A stretch of 64,000 bases of DNA from Rhodococcus sp. W8901 (GCF_013348805.1 NZ_CP054690.1:4650001-4714000); one strand, 5' to 3'; numbered from the stretch's first letter, positions 27,314 through 38,153 are shown. Numbers and translations are program-made. Notes: generated by a model from the letters alone, not told the origin.

Positions 27314-30300
27314 GTGTCCCACGGCTTCGACACCCTTCTCGTCGCCAACCGCGGCGAGATCGTGTGCCGCATCATGCGATCCGCACGCACGCTCGGCCTC
27401 AAGACCGTGGCCGTGTACTCCGACGCCGATGCGTCCGCGATGCACGTCGAGATGGCCGACGCCGCCGTCCGACTCGGCCCAGCACCCGCCGCGGAGTCCT
27501 ACCTGCGCACCGATCTGGTGATCGACGCCGCGCTCGCGAGCGGCGCCGGCGCCATCCACCCCGGCTACGGGTTCCTCTCGGAGAACGCCGAATTCGCGGC
27601 CGCCGCCGAACAGGCCGGAATCGCATTCGTCGGCCCCACCCCGGAGCAGTTGCGGGTGTTCGGCAACAAGCACACCGCCCGGGAGGCGGCGCGGGCCGTG
27701 GGCGTCCCCCTGGTGCCGGGCAGTGGACTGCTCGCGACGATGGACGACGCACTGGCCGAGGCCGACCGCATCGGATACCCGGTGATGCTCAAGGCCGTCG
27801 GCGGGGGCGGCGGCATCGGAATGCAGGCGTGTTTCACCCCGGCCGCACTCCGCGGGGCGTACGAGACGGTGCAGCGCCTGTCCGCGGCGAACTTCTCGTC
27901 GTCGGGAGTGTTCCTGGAGCGCTTCGTCGCCCGTGCCCGGCACGTCGAGGTCCAGGTGTTCGGCGACGGCGGCGGCCGCACGCTGAGCCTCGGCACCCGC
28001 GACTGCTCGCTGCAGCGACGCCACCAGAAGGTGGTCGAGGAGGCGCCGGCGTCGGGCCTGCCCGATCCCGTGGTGGACCACCTGCTGCGCTCGTCGCGCG
28101 AGCTCGCGTCGTCGGTGCACTACCGGTCCGCGGGCACCGTCGAGTTCGTGTACGACGTGGACCGCGGCGAGGCATCGTTCCTGGAGATGAACACCCGTCT
28201 ACAGGTGGAACACCCGGTCACCGAGGAGGTCACCGGCATCGACCTGGTGGAGTGGATGCTGCGGCTGGCGGCCGGCGACACCCGGATGCTCGACGGCCTG
28301 CCCGACTCGGGCCCCGCAGTCACCGGGCACGCCGTCGAGGCCCGCGTGTACGCCGAGGATCCCGGTCACGACTACCGCCCGAGCGCCGGCACGCTCACCG
28401 CCGTCCGGTTCCCCGCCGCCGCGCGGATCGAGACGTGGGTCGACACCGGTACCGAGGTGAGCGCGCACTACGACCCGATGATCGCGAAGATCGTCACCCG
28501 GGGAGCCACCCGCGAGGACGCCTTCGCGAACCTGGGCGCCGCGTTGACCGAGACCCATCTGTACGGCGTGCAGACCAATCTGCCGCAACTGCGCCACGTC
28601 TGTGCGGGGCCGGTCACCGAGTACACCACCGCATCCCTCGCGGACCTGCCGTCGACCGGGCCGCGCATCGACGTGCTGCGCGCCGGGACGATGACCACGG
28701 TGCAGGACCTGCCGGGCCGGATCGGCCTGTGGGAGGTCGGTATTCCGCCGTCGGGTCCGATGGACGACCTGTCGCTTCGGCTCGCCAACACCGCGGTCGG
28801 CAATCCGGTCGGCGCGCCGGGCCTCGAGTGCACGCTGCGGGGTCCGCGTCTGGTGTTCTCCGCTCCGGCGACGGTGTGTGTCACCGGCGCCGACGTCCCG
28901 GTGACCGTCGACGGGCTTGCCGTGCCGATGTGGGAGCCCGTGACGATCACGGCGGGCGCGACCCTCGACATCGGCTCGCCCGCGGACACCGGCCTGCGCA
29001 CCTACCTCGCGGTGCGCGGTGGCCTGGACGCCCCGCTGTTCCACGGCAGCGCCTCGACGTTCACGCTCGGCGGCTTCGGCGGCATCACCGGCAAGGCCGT
29101 CGCGACCGGGGACGTGCTGGGCATCCTCGATGCCACCGATGTCCTCGCCGACCCGGCACCGGTACCGTCCGACTCCCGCCCCGAGTTCACCCACACGTGG
29201 CACCTCGCGGTCACCGAGGGGCCGCAGCCGTCGCCGTCGTACTTCACCGACGCGGACATGACCCAGTTCTACGGGACCACCTGGACCGTCGCGAGTCACG
29301 CGAACCGCACCGGTATCCGTCTCGACGGCCCCAAGCCCACGTGGTCGCGCCCCGACGGCGGCGAGGCCGGGCTGCACCCGTCGAACCTGCATGACAACCC
29401 GTACAGCGTCGGCGCCCTCAACGTCTCGGGCGACACCCCGATCCTGCTGGGCCCGGACGGACCCAGTCTCGGCGGGTTCGCGTGCCCGCTCACCGTGGTG
29501 AGCGCGCACCGCTGGAAGATGGGCCAGATCCGGCCGGGCGACGCGGTGCGCTTCGTGCCGGTACCCGACGAGGCCGCCGATGCGCTGCGGCGATCGGATG
29601 CGGATCGGTCGAAGGATGTTCCCGCCGTGCGCATCTCACGCGGCGACGGCGGCGTCCTCGGTCGCACGCCGGAGGGCGAGGACCGCCCCGCCGTGGCGTA
29701 TCTGCGGGGCGGCGACGACAACATCCTCGTCGAGTACGGACCGATGGCGCTCGACCTGGGCCTGCGGATGCGGGTGCACGCGCTGTCGGAGGCGCTGGCG
29801 CAGCTGAAGGTGTCGGGCCTGATCGACGTCACCCCGGGCGTGCGGTCGCTGCACCTGCACTTCGATCCCGATGTGCTGCCGCAGTACCGGGTCCTCGGGC
29901 TGCTCCGGGAACTCGAGGAGCAACTGCCCGCGACGCACGACCTGGTGGTCCCGAGCAGGACGGTGCGACTGCCGTTGTCGTTCGACGACCCGTCCATCGC
30001 CGAGGCCCTCGACCGCTACCGCAGCGGAGTGCGTGAGAGCGCTCCGTGGTTGCCGTCGAACACCGAGTTCATCCGGCGGATCAACGGACTCGACAGCGTC
30101 GACGCCGTGCGCGAGGCCGTGTTCGACGCCGAGTACCTGGTGCTCGGCCTCGGCGACGTGTATCTCGGTGCTCCGCTGGCGGTCCCGCTCGATCCACGGC
30201 ACCGCCTGGTGACCACCAAGTACAACCCGGCCCGCACGTGGACGCCGTCGGACGCGGTGGGCATCGGCGGCAAGTATCTGTGCGTGTACGGCATGGAGTC

Positions 30301-30901
30301 GCCCGGCGGCTATCAGCTCATCGGGCGGACCGTCCCGATCTGGTCGGGCTACCGGCAGCACGCTCCGTTCGAGGCGGGCAAGCCGTGGCTGTTCCGGTTC
30401 TTCGACCGGATCGTGTGGGAGCCGGTCACATCCGAACAGCTCACGGAGGCCCGGGCCGAGTCGCGAGCGGGCCGGTTCGACGCCGACATCAGCGAGGGCA
30501 CGTTCGCGCTCGCCGACCATCTGCGATTCCTGGAGGCGAACGCCGACTCGATCGCGCAGTTCGAGGCGCGGCAGAGCGCGGCCTTCGAGACGGAGAAGCG
30601 TGCGTGGCACGCGGCCGGCGAGTTCGACCGGACCGAGACCGCGCCGGCGCCCGAGCCGGAACCGGCCACCGTCGACGTCCCACCGGGTGCGGTGGTGGTG
30701 GAGGCGCCGATGGTCGGCAACGTGTGGCGGGTGGAACTGTCACCCGGACAGCAGGTCTCGGCCGGTCAGCCGGCGGTGATCCTCGAAGCGATGAAGCTGG
30801 AGATGCCGGTCCCCTGCCCCGGGTCGGGCACCGTCCTGCAGGTGCTCACGGTGCCGGGCGCCAAGGTGGCGCCCGGGACACCGCTGGCCGTCATCGGCTG
30901 A
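27314..30901 (+). CDS. uca: Urea carboxylase (biotin-dependent), possibly guanidine-active
   Basis: 1195 residues in the order of urea carboxylases: biotin carboxylase (~1-450, with VANRGEIVCRIMR and MNTRLQVEHPVTEEVTG), KipA/AHS2-like carboxyltransferase part (~455-770), KipI/AHS1-like part (~780-1010), a UCA C-terminal stretch and a biotinyl domain with EAMKLEMP (Lys1161). It makes allophanate from urea, ATP and bicarbonate; homologues act on guanidine instead. GTG 27314 follows GGAGCC. It follows the urea importer, but no allophanate hydrolase or urea-carboxylase-associated protein is in this window. The last 11 bases overlap the opposite acyl-CoA ligase gene. Confidence 0.9.
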   Translation: MSHGFDTLLVANRGEIVCRIMRSARTLGLKTVAVYSDADASAMHVEMADAAVRLGPAPAAESYLRTDLVIDAALASGAGAIHPGYGFLSENAEFAAAAEQAGIAFVGPTPEQLRVFGNKHTAREAARAVGVPLVPGSGLLATMDDALAEADRIGYPVMLKAVGGGGGIGMQACFTPAALRGAYETVQRLSAANFSSSGVFLERFVARARHVEVQVFGDGGGRTLSLGTRDCSLQRRHQKVVEEAPASGLPDPVVDHLLRSSRELASSVHYRSAGTVEFVYDVDRGEASFLEMNTRLQVEHPVTEEVTGIDLVEWMLRLAAGDTRMLDGLPDSGPAVTGHAVEARVYAEDPGHDYRPSAGTLTAVRFPAAARIETWVDTGTEVSAHYDPMIAKIVTRGATREDAFANLGAALTETHLYGVQTNLPQLRHVCAGPVTEYTTASLADLPSTGPRIDVLRAGTMTTVQDLPGRIGLWEVGIPPSGPMDDLSLRLANTAVGNPVGAPGLECTLRGPRLVFSAPATVCVTGADVPVTVDGLAVPMWEPVTITAGATLDIGSPADTGLRTYLAVRGGLDAPLFHGSASTFTLGGFGGITGKAVATGDVLGILDATDVLADPAPVPSDSRPEFTHTWHLAVTEGPQPSPSYFTDADMTQFYGTTWTVASHANRTGIRLDGPKPTWSRPDGGEAGLHPSNLHDNPYSVGALNVSGDTPILLGPDGPSLGGFACPLTVVSAHRWKMGQIRPGDAVRFVPVPDEAADALRRSDADRSKDVPAVRISRGDGGVLGRTPEGEDRPAVAYLRGGDDNILVEYGPMALDLGLRMRVHALSEALAQLKVSGLIDVTPGVRSLHLHFDPDVLPQYRVLGLLRELEEQLPATHDLVVPSRTVRLPLSFDDPSIAEALDRYRSGVRESAPWLPSNTEFIRRINGLDSVDAVREAVFDAEYLVLGLGDVYLGAPLAVPLDPRHRLVTTKYNPARTWTPSDAVGIGGKYLCVYGMESPGGYQLIGRTVPIWSGYRQHAPFEAGKPWLFRFFDRIVWEPVTSEQLTEARAESRAGRFDADISEGTFALADHLRFLEANADSIAQFEARQSAAFETEKRAWHAAGEFDRTETAPAPEPEPATVDVPPGAVVVEAPMVGNVWRVELSPGQQVSAGQPAVILEAMKLEMPVPCPGSGTVLQVLTVPGAKVAPGTPLAVIG

Positions 30902-32546
30902 GCTGCTCCTCGGCCAGCACCTTGACCTCCCCCTTGGCGACCTTTCCGCCGGGCGCCAAGGGGAGATGGTCGACGGTGACGACGTGCTCGGGGATGTACT
31001 CGCGGGTCACGCCCTGCTCGGCGAGCCAGGACGACAGCTCGGTCGCGGCGAGCGCGCTGCCGTCGGCGGTGACCACCACGGCACACACCTTCTCGCCGAA
31101 CAGCGCGTCGTGCACACCGACCACGGCCACCATCACGATCGCCGGGTGGGCGCGCACGAACTCCTCGACCTCGACCGCCGAGATGTTCTTGCCGCCGCGG
31201 ATGATGATGTCCGCCTTGCGACCCACGACCCGGACCCGTCTGGTGGCATCGATCTCGACGATGTCGCCCAGCAGCATCCAGCCGTCGTCGGTGTACAGCT
31301 CGGTGTTGGCCGCGTCGTCGTCCCAGTAGCCGTGGCACATGAGCGGACCGTTCACGCCGGGCTGGCCGCGTCGCTCGTCGCCCAGCACCTCGACGCCGGC
31401 GTCGTCGAATACCCGGACCTGCATGTTGTCCAGCAGGTGCCCGCAGGTGCGCAGGCGGGTGTCGGCGTCGTCGTCGACGGTGGTGACGCTCACCGCGCCG
31501 GTCTCGTTGGAGCCGTAGAACTGCAGTACCGCCGCCCCGGTGCGCTCCTCGAACGCCAGGGCCTCCGAGTACGGCACCGCCTCACCGCCGGTGAACATCG
31601 CCCGCAGTGCGCTCAGGTCCGCCTCGCGGCCGCGGTCGGAGCGCAGCAGCATCTTGAACTGCGTACTGACACAGTTCAAGACGGTCACCCGTTCCCGCTC
31701 GAGCAGGTCGATCATGGTGTCCGCGTTGAACCGCTCGAGCACCACATTGGGTGCGCCGAGCAGCGTCGGCAGGAAGTGCGACGTCCACAGTCCGAATCCG
31801 AACGGCGCCGGGACCGCCCCGAAGAAGACGTCGTCGCCGGTGATGTTGCCGGCGCGCCCCGCCACCTCCGAGAACGCGATCCAGCGGTGTTCGGTCTGCG
31901 TCACCAGCTTGGGCAGACCGGTCGTGCCGGACGTGGAGTTGAGCATCGACACGTCCCGGATGCCGAAACGCGGACTGGTGGCGTCGAACCGGCGTTCGCC
32001 CACCGCGATCGGGCGCCCGGCGGCGTCCTCGACCACCACCGATCCCAGATCGTCGACGTAGACGACATACTCGGGCCCGCCGGTGCGCTCGCGCAGTTCG
32101 GTGACGAGCGGGGCGATGTCCTGGCCGCGCATCGTGCGCGCGGTGACGAGGACCCGGCAGTCGGCGCGGGTCGTCAGGTGCGCCACTTCCTTGATCCCCG
32201 AACGCGATCCGATGCCCACGGCGATCCGGCCGGTCCGGTACGCGGCGCACAGCGCGGCGTGGAACACCATGGTGTCGGGCAGGTACAGCGCGACCGCGCC
32301 TGGTTCGCCGTCGCTGTCACGGTCGGCCAGCGCCGCCAGCGCGGACGCGATCCGGTCGGCCGTCGCGTCGTAGCTGGCCCACGAGATGCGGGCGTCGGGT
32401 GTGATGAACGCGAGGTGGTCGGGGATGGTGAGCGCCCAGTGCCGCACGAGCTCACTGACGCTGAGGTCGGCGAACTTCTCGGGAGCGGTGGCGAATTCGC
32501 CGACCGCGATGTCGAGTGTCGTGGTGATGTTCCCCATCGGACTCAC
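30891..32546 (-). CDS. Acyl-CoA synthetase (AMP-binding family)
   Basis: 551 residues. AMP-binding core NSTSGTTGLPKLV (~210), acceptor-site QFYGSNETGAVS, DGWMLLGDIVEID and the hinge/C-terminal lysine region VGRKADIIIRGGKN and LAPGGKVAKGE. It activates a carboxylic acid as the CoA thioester; the substrate is unknown. GTG 32546 overlaps the stop of the ABC ATPase gene (GTGA); ATG 32537 is the alternative. It is the last gene of a minus-strand operon with a branched-chain-type importer, which suggests it activates the imported acid. The stop lies inside the 3' end of the urea carboxylase gene. Confidence 0.9.
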   Translation of the reverse strand: MSPMGNITTTLDIAVGEFATAPEKFADLSVSELVRHWALTIPDHLAFITPDARISWASYDATADRIASALAALADRDSDGEPGAVALYLPDTMVFHAALCAAYRTGRIAVGIGSRSGIKEVAHLTTRADCRVLVTARTMRGQDIAPLVTELRERTGGPEYVVYVDDLGSVVVEDAAGRPIAVGERRFDATSPRFGIRDVSMLNSTSGTTGLPKLVTQTEHRWIAFSEVAGRAGNITGDDVFFGAVPAPFGFGLWTSHFLPTLLGAPNVVLERFNADTMIDLLERERVTVLNCVSTQFKMLLRSDRGREADLSALRAMFTGGEAVPYSEALAFEERTGAAVLQFYGSNETGAVSVTTVDDDADTRLRTCGHLLDNMQVRVFDDAGVEVLGDERRGQPGVNGPLMCHGYWDDDAANTELYTDDGWMLLGDIVEIDATRRVRVVGRKADIIIRGGKNISAVEVEEFVRAHPAIVMVAVVGVHDALFGEKVCAVVVTADGSALAATELSSWLAEQGVTREYIPEHVVTVDHLPLAPGGKVAKGEVKVLAEEQLSR

Positions 32547-33252
32547 TTTCCCACCGTCGTTTCCAGGAGGCCCATCGACTGCTTGTAGGCGGCGTCGAGC
32601 GAGTCCGCATCGGACCGGGTGTCGATGATCCGGCCGCGCTGCATCACGTAGCCGCGCTGCACCACCGACTCGAGCGCGGCGAGCGCGGGCTCGGCGACCA
32701 GCACCGTGACGCCGTCCGCTGCGAGATCGCCCACGAGCGACCGCAGTTCGGCGACGATCTTCGGAGCGAGACCGGTCATCATCTCGTCGAGCAGCAGGAC
32801 CTTCGGCGTCGACAGCAGTGCCCGGCCGAGCACCAGCATCTGCTGCTCGCCGCCGCTGAGCACACCCGCGTAGCTGCGCGCACGTTCACGCAGCACCGGG
32901 AACCGCTCGAACGCCGACTCGATTGCGTCCTTCTTCAGGCCCTGCAGGTCGGCGCCCACCTGGAGGTTCTCGAGCACCGACATCTTCATGAACAGCTGCC
33001 GGCCCTGCGGGACGTACGCGAAGCCCTCCCGCACCCGCTGCAGCGCCGACATCGAGTCGACCCGGCGACCGTCCACCGCCACCTCACCGGTCCCGCCCAC
33101 CGAGCCGTAGACGGCCCCGAACAGGCTGGACTTGCCGGCACCGTTGGGTCCGACGATCGCGGTCACCGTGCCGGGCGTGGCCGTGAACGAGACGCCGTCG
33201 ACCGCGACGGCCGACCCGTACCGGACCCGCAGGTCCTTCACGTCGAGCGTGG

Positions 33253-33256
<4 letters not shown>
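32543..33256 (-). CDS. Branched-chain-type ABC transporter ATPase (LivF-like)
   Basis: 237 residues. Walker A GPNGAGKSS, YVPQGRQLFMKMSVLEN, signature VLSGGEQQMLVLGRAL, Walker B VLLLDEMMTGLAPK. The switch position reads LVAEPALAAL rather than the usual EQ/EH-type segment, so the switch histidine is not evident. 4-base overlaps with the genes on either side show an operon. It belongs with the 33253-37157 importer. Confidence 0.9.
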
Positions 33257-34025
<769 letters not shown>

Positions 34026-34029
<4 letters not shown>

Positions 34030-35072
34030 GAGCGATCACTTCCTTCCTCGACCGAGCCGGACTTCGTGGAACCGGTGAGACGACCGAATGCAGCGGAGAC
34101 CCAACCGATCACGCCGCCGGGGGCGATGACGAGGATCAGCAGCACGGCGATCGCCAGCAGCAGCTCGCCACTGCCCTGGTAGCCGGGCATGTTGAGAGTC
34201 ACGATCACCACGATCAGCGCACCGAGCGGGGCACCCCACGCGCTGTTGCGACCGCCGATGATCGGCATGAAGATCGCGAGGAACACGATGCTCAGCGTGA
34301 ACGTCTCGGGCGTGACCGCCTGCACCGAGACGGTGAACAGCGAGCCGCCAGTCGACGCGATGGCGGCACCGATCGCCAGCGCGATCACCGTCAGGTGTGC
34401 CGGATTGACGCCGGACGAGCGCGCCGCGTTCTTGTTGTCGCGCGCCGCGCGCAGCGTCAGACCCCACACCGACTTGCGAAGTCGGTCGACGATCACCGCG
34501 ATCGCGCAGACGAACAGGATCGCGAGCACCACCAAGGTGTACCGCGGCGGCTGCCAGCCGAACAGCGTGACCGCCTCCACACCCGAGATGCCGGCGGAGC
34601 CGCCGGTGAAGCTGGGCCTGTCGATCAGCCAGTGCTCGAACGCGATTCCGAACAGCAGCGTCACGGCGGCGAGGTAGAAGCCGGACAGCTTCTGCGTCGC
34701 GAGCGCCAGGATCACCGCGACCACCGCGGCCACCAGGGACCCGATCACCCAGCCCCACCACATCGACAGCCCGGTCTTCACCGAGATCAGCGCGACGGCG
34801 TACGCGCCGATCGCGGCGTACGCGCTGTAGGCCATCGACAGCGAGCCGGCCATCACGAACGGGATGTACATGCCCAGTGCGATCAGCGAGTACGTCGCGG
34901 CGAGGAACACCAGGTCCTGCCGGTACAGGCTCGGGCCCATCCACAGCAGGACGCCGGCGACCACCGCGAGGGTGATGCCCACTTCGACGGCAATGTTCTT
35001 CAGTGAGCGGTTGGTCCGCGCGGATCGGGCCGGCGCGGCCGATTCCGACTTCCGTGACGTGTCGGTCAGCAT
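34026..35072 (-). CDS. Branched-chain-type ABC transporter permease (LivM-like)
   Basis: 348 residues. About ten hydrophobic helices after a polar N-terminus (MLTDTSRKSESAAPARSART); LivM signature LSMAYSAYAAIGAYAVAL and loop LRAARDNKNAARSSGVNPAHL. ATG 35072 shares one base with the stop of the preceding permease gene (TGATG). A longer frame upstream is Arg/Gly-rich shadow. Confidence 0.9.
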
Positions 35073-35947
35073 CAGACGCGCACCTTCCTCGAGAGCATGC
35101 CCTCCGGCCGGAAGGCGAAGAACACCAACGCGATCAGCAGGATCGCGGTCTGTGCGGCGCTGGCACCGAAGTAGTACGGCGCGAACACCTGGACGAAGCC
35201 CAGCAGCATGCCGCCGATCAGCGGCGCCCAACTGCGGCCCGTACCGCCGATCACCAGGGCGATGAACGCCGTCAGCGTCCACGACAGACCGCTGGTGAAC
35301 TGCACACCGGCCTTGGACGCGAACAACAGTCCGGCGATCGCAGCGATCAGGCCCGCGACGGTGAACGCCACCAGACGCACCCGGTTGACCGGCAGCCCCA
35401 GCACGCGAGCCGCCTCCGGGTTGTCGCCCACCGCGCGCAGCAGCCGTCCGGTCTGCGAGGTCTGCAGCCACACACCGACCGCGACGAACACGATCGCGGT
35501 GCCGGCGATCAGCACGATCGACGAGCTGTCGACGGTGGCGCCGGCGACAGTGACGGCCTGGAAGTCGAAGAGCTTCTGCCCCGGCAGCGGGGTGCGGCCG
35601 AAGATGGTGCCGGCCAGCTGCTGCACCGCGAACAGCACCGCGGTGACAGCGACCAGTGCGGGCAGTTCACCTCGGCCGGACCGCTTCTGGACCTGCTGGA
35701 CCACGAGCTTCTCGGTGATCACCGACAGCGCCATGCCGACTGCAAGGCCGAGCAGCAGCGCGAGCCACAGCGGGACACCGTAGTCGACCACCACGAAGCT
35801 GCAGGCCATGGCGGCGGCCATCGCGTACGGGCCCATCGCGAAGTTGAAGAAGTCCGCCCCCACCACCACGAGATACATACCCAGGGCGATGAGTGAGAAG
35901 AACGCGCCGATCTCGAGAGCGGCGAGCCAGAGTTGTGCGTCAGTCAT
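35072..35947 (-). CDS. Branched-chain-type ABC transporter permease (LivH-like)
   Basis: 291 residues with about eight hydrophobic helices and the LivH pattern LVVVGADFFNFAMGPYAMAA and AVGDNPEAARVLGLPVNRVRLVAF. It forms the channel with the LivM-like partner. Start ATG 35947 lies 16 bases after the binding-protein stop. Confidence 0.9.
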   Translation of the reverse strand: MTDAQLWLAALEIGAFFSLIALGMYLVVVGADFFNFAMGPYAMAAAMACSFVVVDYGVPLWLALLLGLAVGMALSVITEKLVVQQVQKRSGRGELPALVAVTAVLFAVQQLAGTIFGRTPLPGQKLFDFQAVTVAGATVDSSSIVLIAGTAIVFVAVGVWLQTSQTGRLLRAVGDNPEAARVLGLPVNRVRLVAFTVAGLIAAIAGLLFASKAGVQFTSGLSWTLTAFIALVIGGTGRSWAPLIGGMLLGFVQVFAPYYFGASAAQTAILLIALVFFAFRPEGMLSRKVRV

Positions 35948-35963
35948 GCTTGTGTCTCCTTCG

Positions 35964-37157
35964 TCAGCCGCACGGAGGCTGGTAGGACGCCCACGGCCCG
36001 TCGGGCTTGTTGTCGGGCCCGAACTCGACGAGCACCAGGCCGCACAGGCTGTCGGGCGCGAGGTGGTCGTCGGGGCCGTACGACAGCGTCAGGCCCTCCT
36101 GGCCGAACGTCGCGGGGATCCCCGACACCTGCTGCAGTGCGTCGCGCACCTTGTTGCGGTCGGTGTGGTCGCCGGCGATCTCGAACGCGCTCTCGAGCAT
36201 CATCACGGCGTCGTACGCCTGTGCGTCGTACGCGGTGAGCTGATAGTCGGCGCCCTTGACCCTGCGCACCTGCTCGGTGAACGCGGCTGTGCGCGTGTTG
36301 TTCTCGCTGAGGCTGCCCATGTAGACCATGCCGGTGAGCGCACCGGGGTCGGCCAGCGCCCACGACTTGGGCTGGTTGCCGATCGACGCGAGCGAGAAGC
36401 GCTGCGCCTGCGGATAGATCTTCGCGAGCGTGTTGTGCGCGAGGATCTCGAAGTGCCCGCCGATGCTGGCGACGAGGATCGCGTCGGGCTTGGTCCCGGT
36501 CACGCGCGAGGCTTGTGCGGTGAGGTCGGCGGCGTCGACCGGCGCCTTCTCGACGGCGGTGACGTCGGCGCACTTCTCGAGCGCGGGCCGCAGCGTCTTG
36601 ATGATGCCGTCGATCGAGGCGCTGGCGTCGCCGATGATGCCGAGCGTCTTGTAGCCCATCGTCTCGAACGCGCCGCAGTACACCTCGGCGTACTGCTTGA
36701 GAGAGTTCGGGATCATGAACGCGTAGCCGTTGTCCGGCGCGTTCGCGAACGCGTCGGACAGGACGACGGGCGCGATGGCCGGGATCTCGGACTGCTGCAG
36801 CACCGACTTGGCCTGGATCACCGAGCCGGAGCCGGTGGCGAGGAGCACCGCGCTCGCGCCCTGGTCGACCAGCTTGCGGATGATCGACGGCGTCTTGGTG
36901 GGGCTGGACTCGTCGTTCTCGACCACCAGCCGGACCGGCTTGCCGTTGATGCCGCCTGCGGCATTGATGAGGTCGACGGTGAGCCGGACCGTGCTGCCGG
37001 CGATGGTGCTGTACGACGCACCCGGACCCGTCGAATCCTCGTCGAGGCCGATCACGATCTCGTCGGGCGACATCTCACCCGCGGACGCGCACCCCGCCAC
37101 GCCCAGCGTTCCCACTGCGGCGGCCACCGCCAACGCGACGACCCTTCCGATTCTCAC
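35964..37157 (-). CDS. Branched-chain-type ABC substrate-binding lipoprotein
   Basis: 397 residues. Lipoprotein signal with lipobox VAGC (Cys23), then a type I binding-protein fold (VIGLDEDSTGPGASYSTIAG, LINAAGGINGKPV, GYKTLGIIGDASAS, YDAQAYDAVMMLESA). GTG 37157 is chosen because GGGAG lies 7 bases upstream and the signal peptide begins there; a GTG at 37202 is possible. The operator palindrome at 37198-37223 lies about 40 bases upstream, so this gene opens the operon that ends with the acyl-CoA ligase. Confidence 0.9.
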   Translation of the reverse strand: MRIGRVVALAVAAAVGTLGVAGCASAGEMSPDEIVIGLDEDSTGPGASYSTIAGSTVRLTVDLINAAGGINGKPVRLVVENDESSPTKTPSIIRKLVDQGASAVLLATGSGSVIQAKSVLQQSEIPAIAPVVLSDAFANAPDNGYAFMIPNSLKQYAEVYCGAFETMGYKTLGIIGDASASIDGIIKTLRPALEKCADVTAVEKAPVDAADLTAQASRVTGTKPDAILVASIGGHFEILAHNTLAKIYPQAQRFSLASIGNQPKSWALADPGALTGMVYMGSLSENNTRTAAFTEQVRRVKGADYQLTAYDAQAYDAVMMLESAFEIAGDHTDRNKVRDALQQVSGIPATFGQEGLTLSYGPDDHLAPDSLCGLVLVEFGPDNKPDGPWASYQPPCG

Positions 37158-37197
37158 AACCGACTCCCGTCTCGCCCGCCAGACCTTCAAGCGTTTG

Positions 37198-37223
37198 GTC
37201 AATCAAGCAAGTGCTTGATTGAC
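37198..37223. promoter_or_regulatory. Perfect palindromic operator of the importer operon
   Basis: 12-base arms GTCAATCAAGCA and the exact complement around a 2-base centre, between the importer operon (start 37157) and the tetR gene. Its TCAAGCAAG[T/C]G core recurs at 38154-38164 in the tetR leader. A palindrome of this kind next to a tetR gene is a typical TetR-family binding site. Confidence 0.75.
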
Positions 37224-37297
37224 GATTCGGGGCAGAAGTATGCCCCGGGTCACATTCGGAAGTCAATGCGGGGAGATCCCCCTGATGGAGACCGAGG

Positions 37298-38098
37298 TCA
37301 GTTGCCCCGCAGCAGACGCAGTTCGCGGATCGCTTCCTTGAGCTCGTCGACGTCGCGCTGCAGGTCGGCCAGCTCCGAGACGTTCACCGCATCCACCGCA
37401 TCCACCGCATCGACGGCGGCCGCGGTGCCCGCAGCCCCCGCCGAGGCCACCGCAGCCCGCTCCGCAACCTCCGACGAGCGGACCGGGCCCGGGGCGGCCT
37501 TGGCCGACGCCGAACCGGCGGGCCCGCCGGCGGCGAAGCCGTCGAGGAACACCGCGATCAGGTCGTGGCGCAACCGCTCGGCATCCTGCGCCAGCGAGGC
37601 GCGGTTGAATCGCACCGTGGACCACACGGATTCGCGGAGCATGCGATGGAAATGCCGGGGGTCGATGTCGGTGCGGAACTCTCCGGACTCCACGCCGAAC
37701 GCGATGGCCTCGGCCCAGTAGTTGTGGGCGCGGCGCACCGCGGTGGAGATCGGACTGTCCGCCGGCTGCGACGACAGCGCGCTCTCGTTCTGGTAGATCT
37801 CCGTGGCGAACGGGTGGTCGGCGGCGGCCTCGAACGAGACCGCGACCATGTGGTCGAGGCGCTCACGTCCGGTCTCGCCTGGAACCATCGCCGCCTCGTA
37901 GCGTTCGTTGAGGTCGTCGACGAACGCGATCACGATCTCGAAGACGATCGCGTCCTTGGAGCCGAAGTAGTGGTAGAGGCTGCCGGAGAGGATGCCGACC
38001 TCGTCGGCGATGTCCCGTACGGTGGTTCCCGCGACGCCACGCTCGCTGAACAGCTTCGCCGCGTGGAACAGAATCTCTTCCCGTCGGGTCGATGCCAC
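37298..38098 (-). CDS. TetR-family regulator with repeat-containing C-terminal extension
   Basis: 266 residues. N-terminal helix-turn-helix (GVAGTTVRDIADEVGILSGSLYHYFGSKDAI, ~20-52) and a TetR_C domain resembling KstR2/FadR-type regulators of acid catabolism up to ~200. Beyond that is an unusual Ala/Val-rich extension with VDAVDAVDA repeats and a final charged coiled-coil-like helix (ELADLQRDVDELKEAIREL). ATG 38098 fits the family start. It lies between the two operator-like sites, so it probably represses the importer operon and itself; an acyl-CoA may be the ligand (inference). Confidence 0.88.
   Translation of the reverse strand: MASTRREEILFHAAKLFSERGVAGTTVRDIADEVGILSGSLYHYFGSKDAIVFEIVIAFVDDLNERYEAAMVPGETGRERLDHMVAVSFEAAADHPFATEIYQNESALSSQPADSPISTAVRRAHNYWAEAIAFGVESGEFRTDIDPRHFHRMLRESVWSTVRFNRASLAQDAERLRHDLIAVFLDGFAAGGPAGSASAKAAPGPVRSSEVAERAAVASAGAAGTAAAVDAVDAVDAVNVSELADLQRDVDELKEAIRELRLLRGN
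37385..37411. repeat. Three exact 9-base repeats in the tetR gene
   Basis: CACCGCATC three times in tandem, encoding DAV repeats in the regulator's C-terminal extension. Exact short repeats like this can change copy number by slippage without shifting the frame. Confidence 0.85.
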
Positions 38099-38153
38099 CT
38101 GACGTCTCCCCTCTTCGCGGCACGGATGCAGTCCTCATCCGACACCGATCGAA

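Noticed and set aside
26198-29394. Long frames of 640 and 848 codons over urtE and the urea carboxylase
   Set aside because: Low-complexity Arg-rich products overlapping unmistakable genes.
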